Of a stretch of 64,000 bases of DNA, positions 43,746 through 52,771 are shown piece after piece (within the stretch, counting starts at the first letter, position 1; the number at the start of each line of letters is the position of its first letter). Below the pieces are notes generated by a model that searched no databases, was not told the origin of the DNA, and was given only the letters and a program-made list of their open reading frames with translations. Both the position numbers and the translations under genes were made by a program. The stretch lies in contig NZ_CP046564.1 in NCBI RefSeq assembly GCF_009818105.1, positions 558,001 through 622,000 of the forward strand, in the 5' to 3' direction. This DNA comes from Bacillus sp. N1-1. GTDB taxonomy: Bacteria > Bacillota > Bacilli > Bacillales > Guptibacillaceae.

Positions 43746-43772
43746 AAGCGCGGGCACAGCCTGCGCTTTCTT
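43746..43772 (+). terminator. Terminator of the glucosidase gene
   Basis: Stem AAGCGCGGGC/GCCTGCGCTT (43746–43755 with 43759–43768, one G·U) is followed by T-rich sequence. The remaining gap up to 43968 holds a TATAAT box (43898–43903) for the transketolase gene. Confidence 0.75.
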
Positions 43773-43968
43773 TCATTTGGGTTTTACTTTATCTTTTTTT
43801 AAAGGATTGAATTCTTTATTTCGAGGGAAGATAATTTTGAGAAAAAGAATTTTCTTGAAAAGTATTCGGTTTCCTTTTTCTTTTTGTTTCACTCATGTAT
43901 AATAACAGATGTACATTTGTTCATTAGGGATTTTACTAAATTTCAATATAAAAAAGGAGTGTATACAT

Positions 43969-45969
43969 ATGACAACGACTCAAATGGATTCACTTGCTGT
44001 AAATACGATTCGTACACTAGCAATCGATGCAGTTGAAAAAGCAAACTCAGGTCACCCAGGAATGCCGATGGGGGCTGCACCAATGGCTTACACGCTATGG
44101 AGTCAGTTCATGAATCACAATCCATCTAACCCGGATTGGTTTAACCGCGACCGTTTTGTTCTTTCAGCAGGACATGGTTCAGCTCTACTATATAGCATGC
44201 TTCACTTGTTTGGATATGACGTAACAATGGAAGATTTAAAATCATTCCGCCAGTGGGGAAGCAATACTCCAGGACACCCAGAATTTGGTGAGACTCCAGG
44301 AGTAGACGCAACAACTGGACCACTAGGCCAGGGACTTGCGATGGCAACTGGTATGGCAATGGCTGAACGTCATTTAGCTGCAACGTATAACCGAGATAAC
44401 TTTAATGTCATTGATCATTATACGTACAGCATTTGTGGTGATGGTGACTTGATGGAGGGTGTTTCTTCAGAATCTGCCTCTCTAGCTGCCCACTTAAAGC
44501 TTGGCCGTCTTATTGTGATGTATGATTCAAATGACATTTCTCTTGACGGTGATCTTGATCAGTCCTTCTCAGAAAACGTTCAACAACGTTATGAAGCATA
44601 CGGCTGGCAAGTGATTCGTGTTGAAGATGGAAATGACATGGATGCTATTGCGGACGCTCTTAAACAAGCGAAAAGCAATACAGAGCAACCAACACTAATT
44701 GAAGTGAAAACAACAATTGGGTATGGTTCACCAAACAAAGGTGGCAAAAATACTTCTCATGGTGCTCCGCTTGGTAAAGATGAAATTCAGCTAGTGAAAG
44801 AAAACTATAAGTGGACTTTCGAAGAAGATTTCTATATTCCTGAAGAAGTGAAAGGCCAATTTGCAGATGTTAAAGAAGCTGGAAGCAAGAAAGAACAGGA
44901 ATGGAATGAACTTTTCAAAAAATATGAAGCGGAATATCCTGAGCTTGCGAAGCAACTAATTGCAGCTCTAAATAACGAACTTCCTGAAGGATGGGATAGC
45001 GAAGTTCCTACTTATGATAGAGGAACAAGCACAGCATCTCGTGCTGCATCTGGAGAAGTTCTTAATGCTCTTGCTAAAAATAACCCGCAAATTTTCGGTG
45101 GATCAGCGGACCTTGCGTCTTCTAACAAAACAATGTTAAAAGATGAGCAGGACTTCTCACCAGCAGATTATAGCGGCCGTAATATTTGGTTCGGCGTACG
45201 TGAATTTGGAATGGCTGCAGCAATGAACGGAATTGCCCTTCATAAAGGTCTTCGTATCTTTGGAGCGACGTTCTTCGTATTCTCTGACTACCTTCGTCCT
45301 GCACTTCGTCTATCAGCATTGATGGGTGTACCTGTAACATACGTATTCACTCATGATAGCGTAGCAGTAGGAGAAGATGGTCCGACTCACGAACCTGTTG
45401 AGCAACTCGCTTCACTTCGAGCGATGCCAGGTCTTTCAGTTATCCGCCCAGCGGATGGAAATGAAACTGCTGCAGCATGGAAGTTGTCTGTTGAAGCAAC
45501 GGATCACCCAACAGCTCTAGTGCTTTCTCGTCAAAACCTTCCAGTTGTGACAGATTCACAGGAACAAGCTTACGAAGGCGTTAAACGCGGTGCGTATGTA
45601 GTTGCTGGTGGCGAGAATGCGGAAGCCATTCTTCTTGCGTCTGGATCTGAAGTTGGTTTAGCAGTAGAAGCGCAAGAACTTCTTTCTAAAGAAGGCATTT
45701 CAGCTTCTGTTGTCAGCATGCCAAGCTGGGATCGTTTTGAAAAGCAATCAGCTGATTATAAGCAAAGCGTTCTTCCAGACAACGTAACGGCTCGTCTTGG
45801 TATTGAAATGGGCGTATCATTTGGCTGGGATAAGTATGTTGGCCAAAAGGGTGATATTCTTGCGATTGACCGCTTTGGAGCATCTGCGCCTGGCGACACT
45901 GTTATTAAGGAATTTGGCTTTACTGCAGAAAATGTTGTCAATAAAGTTAAAGCAATGCTCTCCAAATAA
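43969..45969 (+). CDS. tkt: Transketolase
   Basis: This 666-residue thiamine-diphosphate enzyme, nearly the same length as B. subtilis Tkt, has the N-terminal substrate-site [17 protein letters not shown], the TPP-binding GDGDLMEG, and the pyrimidine-domain Glu in [16 protein letters not shown]. It links the pentose phosphate pathway to glycolysis. The frame extends upstream, but AAAGGAG precedes the ATG at 43969 and the family start begins there. It is transcribed alone, with a terminator following. Confidence 0.96.
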   Translation: MTTTQMDSLAVNTIRTLAIDAVEKANSGHPGMPMGAAPMAYTLWSQFMNHNPSNPDWFNRDRFVLSAGHGSALLYSMLHLFGYDVTMEDLKSFRQWGSNTPGHPEFGETPGVDATTGPLGQGLAMATGMAMAERHLAATYNRDNFNVIDHYTYSICGDGDLMEGVSSESASLAAHLKLGRLIVMYDSNDISLDGDLDQSFSENVQQRYEAYGWQVIRVEDGNDMDAIADALKQAKSNTEQPTLIEVKTTIGYGSPNKGGKNTSHGAPLGKDEIQLVKENYKWTFEEDFYIPEEVKGQFADVKEAGSKKEQEWNELFKKYEAEYPELAKQLIAALNNELPEGWDSEVPTYDRGTSTASRAASGEVLNALAKNNPQIFGGSADLASSNKTMLKDEQDFSPADYSGRNIWFGVREFGMAAAMNGIALHKGLRIFGATFFVFSDYLRPALRLSALMGVPVTYVFTHDSVAVGEDGPTHEPVEQLASLRAMPGLSVIRPADGNETAAAWKLSVEATDHPTALVLSRQNLPVVTDSQEQAYEGVKRGAYVVAGGENAEAILLASGSEVGLAVEAQELLSKEGISASVVSMPSWDRFEKQSADYKQSVLPDNVTARLGIEMGVSFGWDKYVGQKGDILAIDRFGASAPGDTVIKEFGFTAENVVNKVKAMLSK

Positions 45970-45997
45970 GATAATCGTATCTTAAGATGAAGAGCGG

Positions 45998-46040
45998 AAG
46001 GCTTTCAGAAGGCGAAAATGGTCTTTCTGGAAGCCTTTTT
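45998..46040 (+). terminator. Terminator of tkt
   Basis: A stem with the arms AAGGCTT-CAGAA and TTCTG-AAGCCTT (45998–46010 with 46023–46036) is followed by five T. Confidence 0.8.
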
Positions 46041-46083
46041 CTTAACTAAAGATCATTAAATATTTGAATACACAGGTGTTGCT

Positions 46084-47046
46084 ATGGATAAAGATAAACT
46101 GACAAAGGTAGTCGAAGCTGCCCGCTTATACTATCAATTAGACTATAGTCAACAGGAGATCGCAAAAAAATTAGCGGTTTCAAGACCGACTGTTTCTCGT
46201 TTATTAAAGCAAGCGAAAGCAGAAGGCGTTGTTGAAATTAAAATTCATGATCCATCACAAGATGTTCATATGCTTTCATCAGAACTTGCTGATTCGTTTG
46301 GACTATTAGAAACGAGAGTTGCCATTGTTCCCCAATTTGAGGATGATCTTGTCAAAAAACATATCGGTAAAATTGCAGCTGATTATTTAAATACAGCTAT
46401 ACAAGACAATGATTTGATTGGTGTTTCATGGGGAACCACTCTGAATGAGATCGGTAAGAACCTTCGTCACAAGTTACTGAAAAACGTTTCAGTTGTTCAA
46501 TTAAATGGCGGCATTAGTTATTCAGAAACAAATACTTATGCTTATGAAGTGATTCAAATGCTTGGGCGTGCATTTCACGCTACGAGCCATTTCTTGCCTG
46601 TTCCTGCCATTGTTGATCATCTTCTTGTAAAGCAAACGATGGAAGAAGATAGGCATATTCGTCGTGTTCTTGACATGGGTCGGAATGCGAATATTGCCTT
46701 ATTTAGTGTTGGAATTCCAACAAATGACTCGGTTATTGTACAGGCAGATTATGTATCAAAAGAAGAGCTTGAAGTAATTCATACGAAATCTGTTGGTGAA
46801 ATTTGTTCGAGATTTTTTGACGAGAAAGGGAAGCTCATTCATAAGGAATTAAATGAACGGACAATTGGAATTGACCTACAAGAGCTTTCTGCAAAAGAAA
46901 AGTCGATATTGGCGGCTGGTGGTCCTAAGAAAGTTGAAGCGATATATGGGGCGTTAGAAGGTGGCTATGCCAATGTTCTTATAACGGATCACTTTACGGC
47001 TCGCGCTTTATTAGAGAAGAAAAAGCAGGAGAGGGATAAACGATGA
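46084..47046 (+). CDS. deoR: DeoR-like SorC-family transcriptional regulator
   Basis: This 320-residue protein has an N-terminal helix-turn-helix (EAARLYYQLDYSQQEIAKKL … SRPTVSRLLKQA) and a C-terminal sugar-binding domain (GVSWGTTL, QLNGGISYSETNTYA, CSRFFDEKGK). The similarity to B. subtilis DeoR, the deoxyribose-5-phosphate-responsive repressor of dra-nupC-pdp, is strong along the whole length as far as I remember it. Here, however, no deo genes are near. The gene overlaps the downstream yhfI by four bases. A possible ligand is therefore a pentose or deoxyribose phosphate, which would fit the adjacent transketolase gene only loosely. Confidence 0.83.
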   Translation: MDKDKLTKVVEAARLYYQLDYSQQEIAKKLAVSRPTVSRLLKQAKAEGVVEIKIHDPSQDVHMLSSELADSFGLLETRVAIVPQFEDDLVKKHIGKIAADYLNTAIQDNDLIGVSWGTTLNEIGKNLRHKLLKNVSVVQLNGGISYSETNTYAYEVIQMLGRAFHATSHFLPVPAIVDHLLVKQTMEEDRHIRRVLDMGRNANIALFSVGIPTNDSVIVQADYVSKEELEVIHTKSVGEICSRFFDEKGKLIHKELNERTIGIDLQELSAKEKSILAAGGPKKVEAIYGALEGGYANVLITDHFTARALLEKKKQERDKR

Positions 47047-47789
47047 AAATGACTGTATTAGGTCCGTGGGGCGGTTACCCTAAAGCTGGAGAAGCGAGTG
47101 CAGGATATCTTTTCGAGAGTGAAGGCTATAATTTGTTGATTGATTGTGGAAGTGGTGTATTGGCACAACTTCAATATCACCTTTCTGTCGAAGAACTAGA
47201 TAGTGTCATCATTAGTCACTACCATCCAGATCATATTGCGGATGTAGGGGTTCTTTATCACAGTCGCTTGATTCAATCCAAAACAAAATCTGAATTACCT
47301 GTGCTACCGATCTATGGTCATTCACATGATGAAGCAGGCTTTAGCAGTTTGGATCATAAGCCTTATACCGAAGCGAGGTCTTACACCGAAGAAGATCGTT
47401 TGGAGCTCGGCCCGTTTTCTATTACTTTTCAAAAAACAAAGCATCCGGTTGTATGTTTTGCTATGCGCATAACTGATGGGAAGCATACCGCAGTGTTTAC
47501 AGCAGATTCAAGCTATATAAAAGAGTTCGAAGTATTTTCTGCTGGAGCTGACTTACTCATCTCAGAATGCAACCTATATGCGGATATGGATGGCTCTAAA
47601 ATGGGGCACATGAATAGTACGGATGCAGCAAGAATTGCAAGCGCGGCGAATGTTTCCACTCTTATGTTAACGCATCTTCCGCATTTTGGAGAGTTATCGG
47701 ATCTTGAAAAAGATGCAAAACAACACTTTGATGGGAAAGTTGTACTTGCTTCTACAGGATTAGTTTGGGATTCAGAAGAAGAGTTATAG
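47043..47789 (+). CDS. yhfI: MBL-fold hydrolase YhfI
   Basis: This 248-residue protein is a metallo-beta-lactamase-fold hydrolase with the metal site SHYHPDHIADVG (HxHxDH) and further histidine/aspartate ligands in a FTADSSY and LTHLPHFG region. It is similar to RNase Z-type enzymes and has the length and lplJ-proximal location of B. subtilis YhfI. Substrate is unknown. It overlaps deoR by four bases (ATGA), so the two are co-translated. A terminator lies 2 bases after the stop codon, followed by the repeat cluster. Confidence 0.87.
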   Translation: MKMTVLGPWGGYPKAGEASAGYLFESEGYNLLIDCGSGVLAQLQYHLSVEELDSVIISHYHPDHIADVGVLYHSRLIQSKTKSELPVLPIYGHSHDEAGFSSLDHKPYTEARSYTEEDRLELGPFSITFQKTKHPVVCFAMRITDGKHTAVFTADSSYIKEFEVFSAGADLLISECNLYADMDGSKMGHMNSTDAARIASAANVSTLMLTHLPHFGELSDLEKDAKQHFDGKVVLASTGLVWDSEEEL

Positions 47790-47790
47790 T

Positions 47791-47828
47791 AAAAAGCCAG
47801 AAGAAGGAGTCCTTCTTCTGGCTTTTTG
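47791..47828 (+). terminator. Terminator of deoR–yhfI
   Basis: A 17-base stem containing GCCAGAAGAAGG/CCTTCTTCTGGC has a 3-base loop and T-runs. Confidence 0.95.
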
Positions 47829-47862
47829 AATGGGATTTCAAGATTGTCGAGGTTAAAAGGCG

Positions 47863-48238
47863 CTTCCGCTTTTCGTTAGATCCAGCTGCGACTCGCAGAA
47901 ACTGCGATATTTCGCTCTTTCACCAGAACACGAAGGGCGTGTTCTAGTTCAAGAACTCCAATATCTTCGTTTCTAAACGCTCGTCTCCGCTTTTCGTAGA
48001 TCCAGCTGCAGTGGGCAGGTCCTCGAGTCGCTTCAGACGTACATCCGAACACAAAGACCGTGTTCAAATGTACGTCTTCCAGCGCTTGTCGGACCTAACC
48101 GCCCACTTCCGCTTTTCGTTAGATCCAGCTGCGACTCGCAGAAACTGCGATATTTCGCTCTTTCACCAGAACACGAAGGGCGTGTTCTAGTTCAAGAACT
48201 CCAATATCTTCGTTTCTAAACGCTCGTCTCCGCTTTTC
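47863..48238. repeat. Cluster of structured intergenic repeats (two identical 133-base units around a related unit)
   Basis: Positions 47863–47995 and 48106–48238 read as identical 133-base direct repeats. Both start CTTCCGCTTTTCGTTAGATC and end CTCCGCTTTTC. Between them (47996–48105) lies a different unit that begins with the same TAGATCCAGCTGC. Each unit contains hairpins: in the outer units GAACAC…GTGTTC and AGTTCAAGAACT, in the middle unit GACGTACAT…ATGTACGTC enclosing GAACAC…GTGTTC. The pieces TTAGATCCAGCTGC, AGCGCTTGTCGGACCTAACCG and CGTCTCCGCTTTTC resemble a dispersed palindromic repeat family seen in many Bacillaceae intergenic regions. It fills the 450-base gap between yhfI and the next gene; no gene is seen in it. 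Confidence 0.92.
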
Positions 48239-48239
48239 T

Positions 48240-48434
48240 TTATTCCCCCAAAGTTGAGTCTAGTTTTCCGTTCATGTCCATTAGGAAGCCGATTTCTCGG
48301 CCTAGTAGGCGGGCTAGTTCTTTGGATTTTTTTTCGCCTTCGGATTTGATTTGTTCGATGGTTAGGCTAGAGTTTAGGTTGGAAGCCCCTACGATGACGG
48401 GGATTTCACCTTTTTCGTAATAGACGATTTTCAT
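48240..48434 (-). CDS. Small hypothetical protein
   Basis: This 64-residue soluble protein has an N-terminal beta-like stretch (MKIVYYEKGEIPVIVGA) and a helical charged remainder (EQIKSEGEKKSKELARLLGREIGF). I do not recognise the family. GAGGAGG lies six bases before the ATG at 48434, a strong translation signal. Its stop codon directly abuts the repeat cluster, so the transcript would run into the repeat, whose hairpins may serve as its 3' end. The frame also contains upstream codons that have no ribosome binding site. Confidence 0.65.
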   Translation of the reverse strand: MKIVYYEKGEIPVIVGASNLNSSLTIEQIKSEGEKKSKELARLLGREIGFLMDMNGKLDSTLGE

Positions 48435-48606
48435 ATTGCTCCTCCTCAAAGTGCGTTTGCTTACAATATTCGTACGGGGACAGCTAGGAAAGGGTAGAGG
48501 TGATGTGCTTTTTCATACTTTGGTCGGGGGGACATAAGTATCAGGTTTTGATTCCTTTACAACAATTCATTAGAATAGAGATAGAGAACATACAGGAGGT
48601 ACAAGG

Positions 48607-49596
48607 ATGCTTTATATAGATAATGAAAACATTATGGATGCTGGGATTAATCTAGCGATTGAGGAATACATTTTGAAGGAGCTTGACCCTGAGGAAACGT
48701 ATTTGTTGTTCTACTCGATGAATCCGACAGTGATTGTAGGAAAAAACCAGAATACGATTGAGCAAATTGATACGAGCTACATACGTGAGAATGATGTGGA
48801 CGTGATTCGTCGTCTTTCGGGTGGAGGCGCAGTTTATAATGATCCGGGTAATCTAAGCTTTAGCATTATTACGAAGGATGACGGCAATAGTTTTCACAAC
48901 TATAAGAAGTTCACCGATCCGGTAGTAAAGGCTATTAGCAAACTTGGTGTCGATGCGGAGCTCAGCGGACGAAACGATTTGTTAGTGAATGGAAAGAAAA
49001 TATCAGGTAATGCCCAGTTCTCAACAAAGGGGAGAATGTATAGTCACGGAACGCTAATGTTTAACGTGAACTTAGAAAATGTAGTGAAAGCTCTAAAAGT
49101 AAATAAAGAGAAGATTGAATCAAAGGGCATTAAATCGATTCGCAGTCGCGTTACCAATATTAGTGAACATATGGATCAAGAGATGACGCGTGAGCAATTT
49201 AAACAAACGTTACTTCAGTATATTTTCGAAGGAGAAAAGGAAATCCCCTCTTATGACTTAACCGAAAAAGATTGGAAAGCCATCCATGACATTGCGGAGG
49301 AACGATATAAGAACTGGGATTGGAATTACGGTCGCTCTCCAAAATTTAACGTTCAGCATTCAAAGCGTTTTCCGATTGGGTCAATAGATGTTCGTCTTGA
49401 AGTAAAGAAGGGGTACATCGAGCAGGCTACGATTTTTGGAGATTTCTTTGGCGTTGGGGACGTGAAAGAGATAGAAAACCAACTAATTGGTGTTCGCTAT
49501 GAACGTGGATCGCTTGAAGAAGCTCTTCAAGAAGTGGACGTATCTCATTATTTCGGGAAAATAACAAAAAAAGAATTCATTGATCTTCTATACTAA
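48607..49596 (+). CDS. lplJ: Lipoate–protein ligase LplJ
   Basis: This 329-residue protein (B. subtilis LplJ: 331) has the lipoate-binding motif RRLSGGGAVYNDPGNLSFSI and the active-site NDLLVNGKKISGNAQ. It attaches free lipoate to the E2 and GcvH lipoyl domains, using ATP. AGGAGG lies before the ATG. It follows yhfI in the order known from B. subtilis, though separated by the repeats and a small gene. A supply of lipoyl domains would matter for any 2-oxoacid dehydrogenase complex such as the one starting at 63597. Confidence 0.94.
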   Translation: MLYIDNENIMDAGINLAIEEYILKELDPEETYLLFYSMNPTVIVGKNQNTIEQIDTSYIRENDVDVIRRLSGGGAVYNDPGNLSFSIITKDDGNSFHNYKKFTDPVVKAISKLGVDAELSGRNDLLVNGKKISGNAQFSTKGRMYSHGTLMFNVNLENVVKALKVNKEKIESKGIKSIRSRVTNISEHMDQEMTREQFKQTLLQYIFEGEKEIPSYDLTEKDWKAIHDIAEERYKNWDWNYGRSPKFNVQHSKRFPIGSIDVRLEVKKGYIEQATIFGDFFGVGDVKEIENQLIGVRYERGSLEEALQEVDVSHYFGKITKKEFIDLLY

Positions 49597-49600
49597 AAGA

Positions 49601-49625
49601 AAGGAGCTGGGAATCCAGCTCCTTC
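49601..49625 (+). terminator. Probable terminator of lplJ
   Basis: Stem AAGGAGCTGG/CCAGCTCCTT (49601–49610 with 49615–49624) has a 4-base loop, with only a mixed C/T tail after it. Confidence 0.65.
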
Positions 49626-49732
49626 TTCATTTGATGCCCATTTCTAGTTGCTCTAAATAATTCAGAACGTGACCTTTTGAGAAAGTGAACGTTTTTGTTG
49701 AGAATTAATTTATGAACTTTTCTTTGTTCCCC

Positions 49733-49761
49733 TTGCTAGTAAAATTTTCTTCCAATATAAT
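49733..49761 (+). promoter_or_regulatory. Sigma-A promoter of lcfB
   Basis: TTGCTA (49733–49738), a 17-base spacer and TATAAT (49756–49761), about 20 bases before the FadR-type operator. Confidence 0.75.
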
Positions 49762-49780
49762 ATATTTAGAAAATTAAAAA

Positions 49781-49798
49781 TGAATGACTACTCATTCA
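49781..49798. promoter_or_regulatory. FadR-type operator (fatty-acid regulon) upstream of lcfB
   Basis: TGAATGACTACTCATTCA is a palindrome with the exact form of the Bacillus FadR (YsiA) operator TGAATGAMTANTCATTCA. It lies 20 bases after the -10 box and 17 bases before the start codon, so binding would block transcription early. Long-chain acyl-CoA normally releases FadR. Confidence 0.88.
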
Positions 49799-49814
49799 TA
49801 TAGGAGGAGAGCGA

Positions 49815-51341
49815 ATGAATCTATCTCAGCAATTAAAAGAGACAGCGGCGACTTATCCTGAGAAACAAGCCTACATTTACCAGGATGAAGCTGTCTTGTA
49901 CAAAGAACTTGATCAGAAGGTTTCTGCTTTTGCTACAAATTTATTAGCAGAAGGAATTAAAAAAGACGATCATGTGGCTTTAATATTAGGGAACTCACCA
50001 GAGTTTTTAATTGCTTACTACGGTGTCTTAAGAGCTGGCGCAGTCGTTATTCCGATTAATCCTATTTATACTCCAGATGAAATTGGCTACCTTCTTCATA
50101 ACGGAGATGTGAAGGCAATTGTTACATTGGAGCAAGCACTCCCTCTAGTTGAAAAAATGGCCGATCAGTTAACCGATATCGTTCTCGTTGCTTATACAGG
50201 TGAGGGGAAAGAAGAGAGAGTTATTGCAAAGACAAAATTGAAACCGTTTACAAAAATGGTCGAGGATCAAAACGAGGTTTTTCCAAATGTTACGATAAAC
50301 GAAGATGACTTGGCTGTTATCCTGTATACATCGGGAACAACAGGAAAACCAAAAGGTGCGATGCTTTCACATAAGAATTTATTTAGTAATGCATCAGATA
50401 CTGGCTCTTACCTCCAAATCTCTTCTAATGACGTTGTGGTCACTGCCCTTCCTATGTTTCACGTGTTTTGCATGACCGTTTCAATGAATGCTCCTCTTAT
50501 ATCTGGAGGGACGTTGTTAATCCTTCCTAAGTTCAGTCCTCAAGAAGTTTTCCGCGTTGCTGAGAAATTCAAAGCTACTATTTTTGCAGGAGTACCAACC
50601 ATGTATAATTTCTTATACCAATACCCAGAAGGTCGAGCTGAATATTTTCAGAATATGCGACTTTGTATTTCAGGAGGCTCTTCTTTACCTGTCGCCCTTC
50701 TACACCGTTTTGAAGAAAAGTTTCAAGTTCGGATTTCAGAGGGTTATGGATTATCAGAAGCATCACCTGTTACGTGCTTCAATCCACTGGATCGTCCCCG
50801 TAAAGCAGGCTCGATTGGTATGAACATCACGAATGTTGAAAATAAAGTCGTTGATGAACTAGGACAGGAAGTTCCGGTAGGGGAGGTTGGAGAGCTAGCA
50901 GTTAAAGGTCCAAATGTGATGAAAGGTTATTATAAAATGCCTGAAGATACCGCAGTAACGCTGAAAGAAGGCTGGCTATTTACCGGTGATTTAGCGAAGA
51001 TGGATGAAGAGGGCTACTTCTATATTGTGGATCGCAAAAAGGATATGGTCATCGTAGGCGGATATAATGTCTATCCAAGAGAAGTTGAAGAAGTTCTTTA
51101 TCAGCATCCTGATATCGTTGAAACAGCCGTAGTGGGCGTCCCAGATCCAAACTTCGGTGAGGCAGTTCAAGCCTTTGTGGTCACGAAGCAGCCGATGGCA
51201 GAAGAAGATGTAATGAACTATTGTAAAGAGCATCTGGCAAAATATAAATGCCCGACGATAGTAGAATTTATTAGTGAATTGCCGAAGAACACAACTGGAA
51301 AAATATTAAGAAAAGCACTTCGTAAACAAGTAAACGCTTAA
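49815..51341 (+). CDS. lcfB: Long-chain fatty acid–CoA ligase LcfB (YhfL)
   Basis: This 508-residue adenylate-forming enzyme has the AMP-binding motif [16 protein letters not shown], the A5-like GYGLSEASP, and the C-terminal motif [16 protein letters not shown]. The catalytic lysine lies in [10 protein letters not shown]. It activates fatty acids for beta-oxidation. Length (513 in B. subtilis) and position near lplJ and yhfI support the assignment to LcfB. The FadR-type operator just upstream places it in the fatty-acid regulon. An aromatic acid–CoA ligase role is less likely because of the operator, but cannot be excluded in view of the following paa genes. Confidence 0.9.
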   Translation: MNLSQQLKETAATYPEKQAYIYQDEAVLYKELDQKVSAFATNLLAEGIKKDDHVALILGNSPEFLIAYYGVLRAGAVVIPINPIYTPDEIGYLLHNGDVKAIVTLEQALPLVEKMADQLTDIVLVAYTGEGKEERVIAKTKLKPFTKMVEDQNEVFPNVTINEDDLAVILYTSGTTGKPKGAMLSHKNLFSNASDTGSYLQISSNDVVVTALPMFHVFCMTVSMNAPLISGGTLLILPKFSPQEVFRVAEKFKATIFAGVPTMYNFLYQYPEGRAEYFQNMRLCISGGSSLPVALLHRFEEKFQVRISEGYGLSEASPVTCFNPLDRPRKAGSIGMNITNVENKVVDELGQEVPVGEVGELAVKGPNVMKGYYKMPEDTAVTLKEGWLFTGDLAKMDEEGYFYIVDRKKDMVIVGGYNVYPREVEEVLYQHPDIVETAVVGVPDPNFGEAVQAFVVTKQPMAEEDVMNYCKEHLAKYKCPTIVEFISELPKNTTGKILRKALRKQVNA

Positions 51342-51344
51342 GGC

Positions 51345-51375
51345 AAAAGCCGATCCATTTTGGATCGGCTTTTTG
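51345..51375 (+). terminator. Terminator of lcfB
   Basis: A 13-base stem containing AGCCGATCCA/TGGATCGGCT with a 3-base loop and T-run separates lcfB from the paa operon. Confidence 0.92.
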
Positions 51376-51396
51376 TTATGAATAATCAGAAAACAA

Positions 51397-51441
51397 TTGA
51401 TATTTATATAACAATAAAATATAATGACGTTAAATAAACGT
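51397..51441 (+). promoter_or_regulatory. Promoter and putative PaaX-type operator of the paa operon
   Basis: TTGATA (51397–51402), a 17-base spacer and TATAAT (51420–51425) form a near-consensus promoter. The palindrome ACGTT-AAATA-AACGT (51427–51441) overlaps the transcription start; its core CGTTAAATAAACG begins three bases after the -10. The same core recurs at 62011–62023 with the same phasing. The adjacent PaaX-family gene makes PaaX the natural candidate. Confidence 0.7.
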
Positions 51442-51460
51442 TATATAGGAGGTGCGCACA

Positions 51461-52417
51461 ATGATGGTTTCTTCAAACGAAAGAATGGATCATTTTATGA
51501 ATCGAATCAATAATGGCGAAAAAATTGAAGCGGATGATTGGATGCCAGGTGACTATCGAGAAGCGTTAATTCGTTTGATATCCATGCATGGGATTAGTGA
51601 GATTATGGGAGCTTTACCTGAAAAAGAGTGGGTTCCGAAGGCTCCATCTGTCTACCGAAAGCTTGCGATTATGGCGAAAGTACAGGATGAAATGGGTCAT
51701 GGTCAGCTATTACTTCGAGTAGCAGAAGATTTAATGGAACCACTAGGGAGAAACCGTGATGATATTATGAAAGATCTTTTTTCAGGAAAATTGAAATTCC
51801 ATAATGTCTTTCATATGAAAGCCCCAACATGGGGGGATGCTGGAGTGATTGCATGGTTAGTAGACGGTGCGGCAATTATATCGCAGACGATGATGCTTGG
51901 AACGTCTTATGGCCCTTATGGCCGCGCTTTGAAACGCATTTGCGCAGAAGAGGTGTTTCATGCTCAGCATGGTGAAAGCATTATTATGGCGCTAGCTGAA
52001 GGAACGAAGGAGCAACGTGCCTTATTACAAGATTCCATTAACAGGTGGTGGAGCTCATTATTAATGTTTTTTGGACCAAAAACAAACGCGGAAACTGGGC
52101 ACAGCCATCAGGATAAAAATATGCGCTATAAGCTTCGTACCAAAACGAATGAACAGCTCAGGCAGGAATTTCTAACAAAGTATGTTCCTCGAGTATGGGC
52201 GCTAGGTCTAACGATTCCAGATTCTACACTGAGATATGATGAAGAAACTTCTGAATGGCAGTATCAACAGCCAGATTGGAAAGAATTCAAGAAAATTGTG
52301 ACTGGGCATGGTCCAAAATCGAAGGAGCGATTAGCCCTTCGGATGCGATCGTATGAAATGAACAGCTGGGTTAGGGAAGCACTTGGAACAAGTGAGATAT
52401 CAAAAGTTGCGAGGTGA
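51461..52417 (+). CDS. paaA: Phenylacetyl-CoA epoxidase subunit PaaA
   Basis: This 318-residue ferritin-like di-iron protein is the catalytic subunit of the multicomponent phenylacetyl-CoA epoxidase. Iron ligands are visible in KVQDEMGHGQLLLR and CAEEVFHAQHGE. It adds oxygen to the aromatic ring of phenylacetyl-CoA. AGGAGG lies eight bases before the ATG at 51461; a GTG nine bases upstream overlaps the ribosome binding site. It is the first gene of a tightly packed operon running to about 56.1 kb. Confidence 0.93.
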   Translation: MMVSSNERMDHFMNRINNGEKIEADDWMPGDYREALIRLISMHGISEIMGALPEKEWVPKAPSVYRKLAIMAKVQDEMGHGQLLLRVAEDLMEPLGRNRDDIMKDLFSGKLKFHNVFHMKAPTWGDAGVIAWLVDGAAIISQTMMLGTSYGPYGRALKRICAEEVFHAQHGESIIMALAEGTKEQRALLQDSINRWWSSLLMFFGPKTNAETGHSHQDKNMRYKLRTKTNEQLRQEFLTKYVPRVWALGLTIPDSTLRYDEETSEWQYQQPDWKEFKKIVTGHGPKSKERLALRMRSYEMNSWVREALGTSEISKVAR

Positions 52418-52423
52418 TATGTC

Positions 52424-52771
52424 GTGAGTGAAGAAAGTAGTGGTAATCTTTTTTATGAAGTCTATGAGGTGTTTAGTAAGAAAACCGATACATCGGCGCT
52501 TCAGCATCAATTTAGTCTTCTTGCGCCAAATGAGGAACTTGCATTTGTTATGGCAAAAGAAAATTTCTTTAGACGCGAGCAGGCAGCTGATATCTGGGTC
52601 GTGAAGCGAGACCATATTAAACGAATGAGCCAGGAAGAAAAAGAGGCAGTGAAGCACTTAGAGAAAAGTTACCGAGAAACGAAGGGGTATGGGTATTTAA
52701 AGAAAAAATGGCGTCAGTATGAACAAGAGCAGCTTACTGAAAAAGACATCATGGGAGGTGGAGAAGGCTAA
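52424..52771 (+). CDS. paaB: Phenylacetyl-CoA epoxidase subunit PaaB
   Basis: This 115-residue protein has the PaaB-type core YEVFSKKTDTSALQHQFSLLA and AFVMAKENFFRREQAADIWVV. It is a small non-catalytic subunit that bridges the PaaAC heterodimers. It starts with GTG, with AGGTG upstream, six bases after paaA. Its stop codon overlaps the ATG of paaC by one base. Confidence 0.9.
   Translation: MSEESSGNLFYEVYEVFSKKTDTSALQHQFSLLAPNEELAFVMAKENFFRREQAADIWVVKRDHIKRMSQEEKEAVKHLEKSYRETKGYGYLKKKWRQYEQEQLTEKDIMGGGEG

Noticed and set aside
47876..48067. Small minus-strand reading frame in the repeat region (63 codons)
   Set aside because: It lies wholly inside the structured repeats, has no ribosome binding site and breaks across repeat units.
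47863..48238. Direct repeats considered as a CRISPR array
   Set aside because: Units are 133 bases long with internal hairpins, and there are only two identical copies; no short regularly spaced repeats and no cas genes are present.
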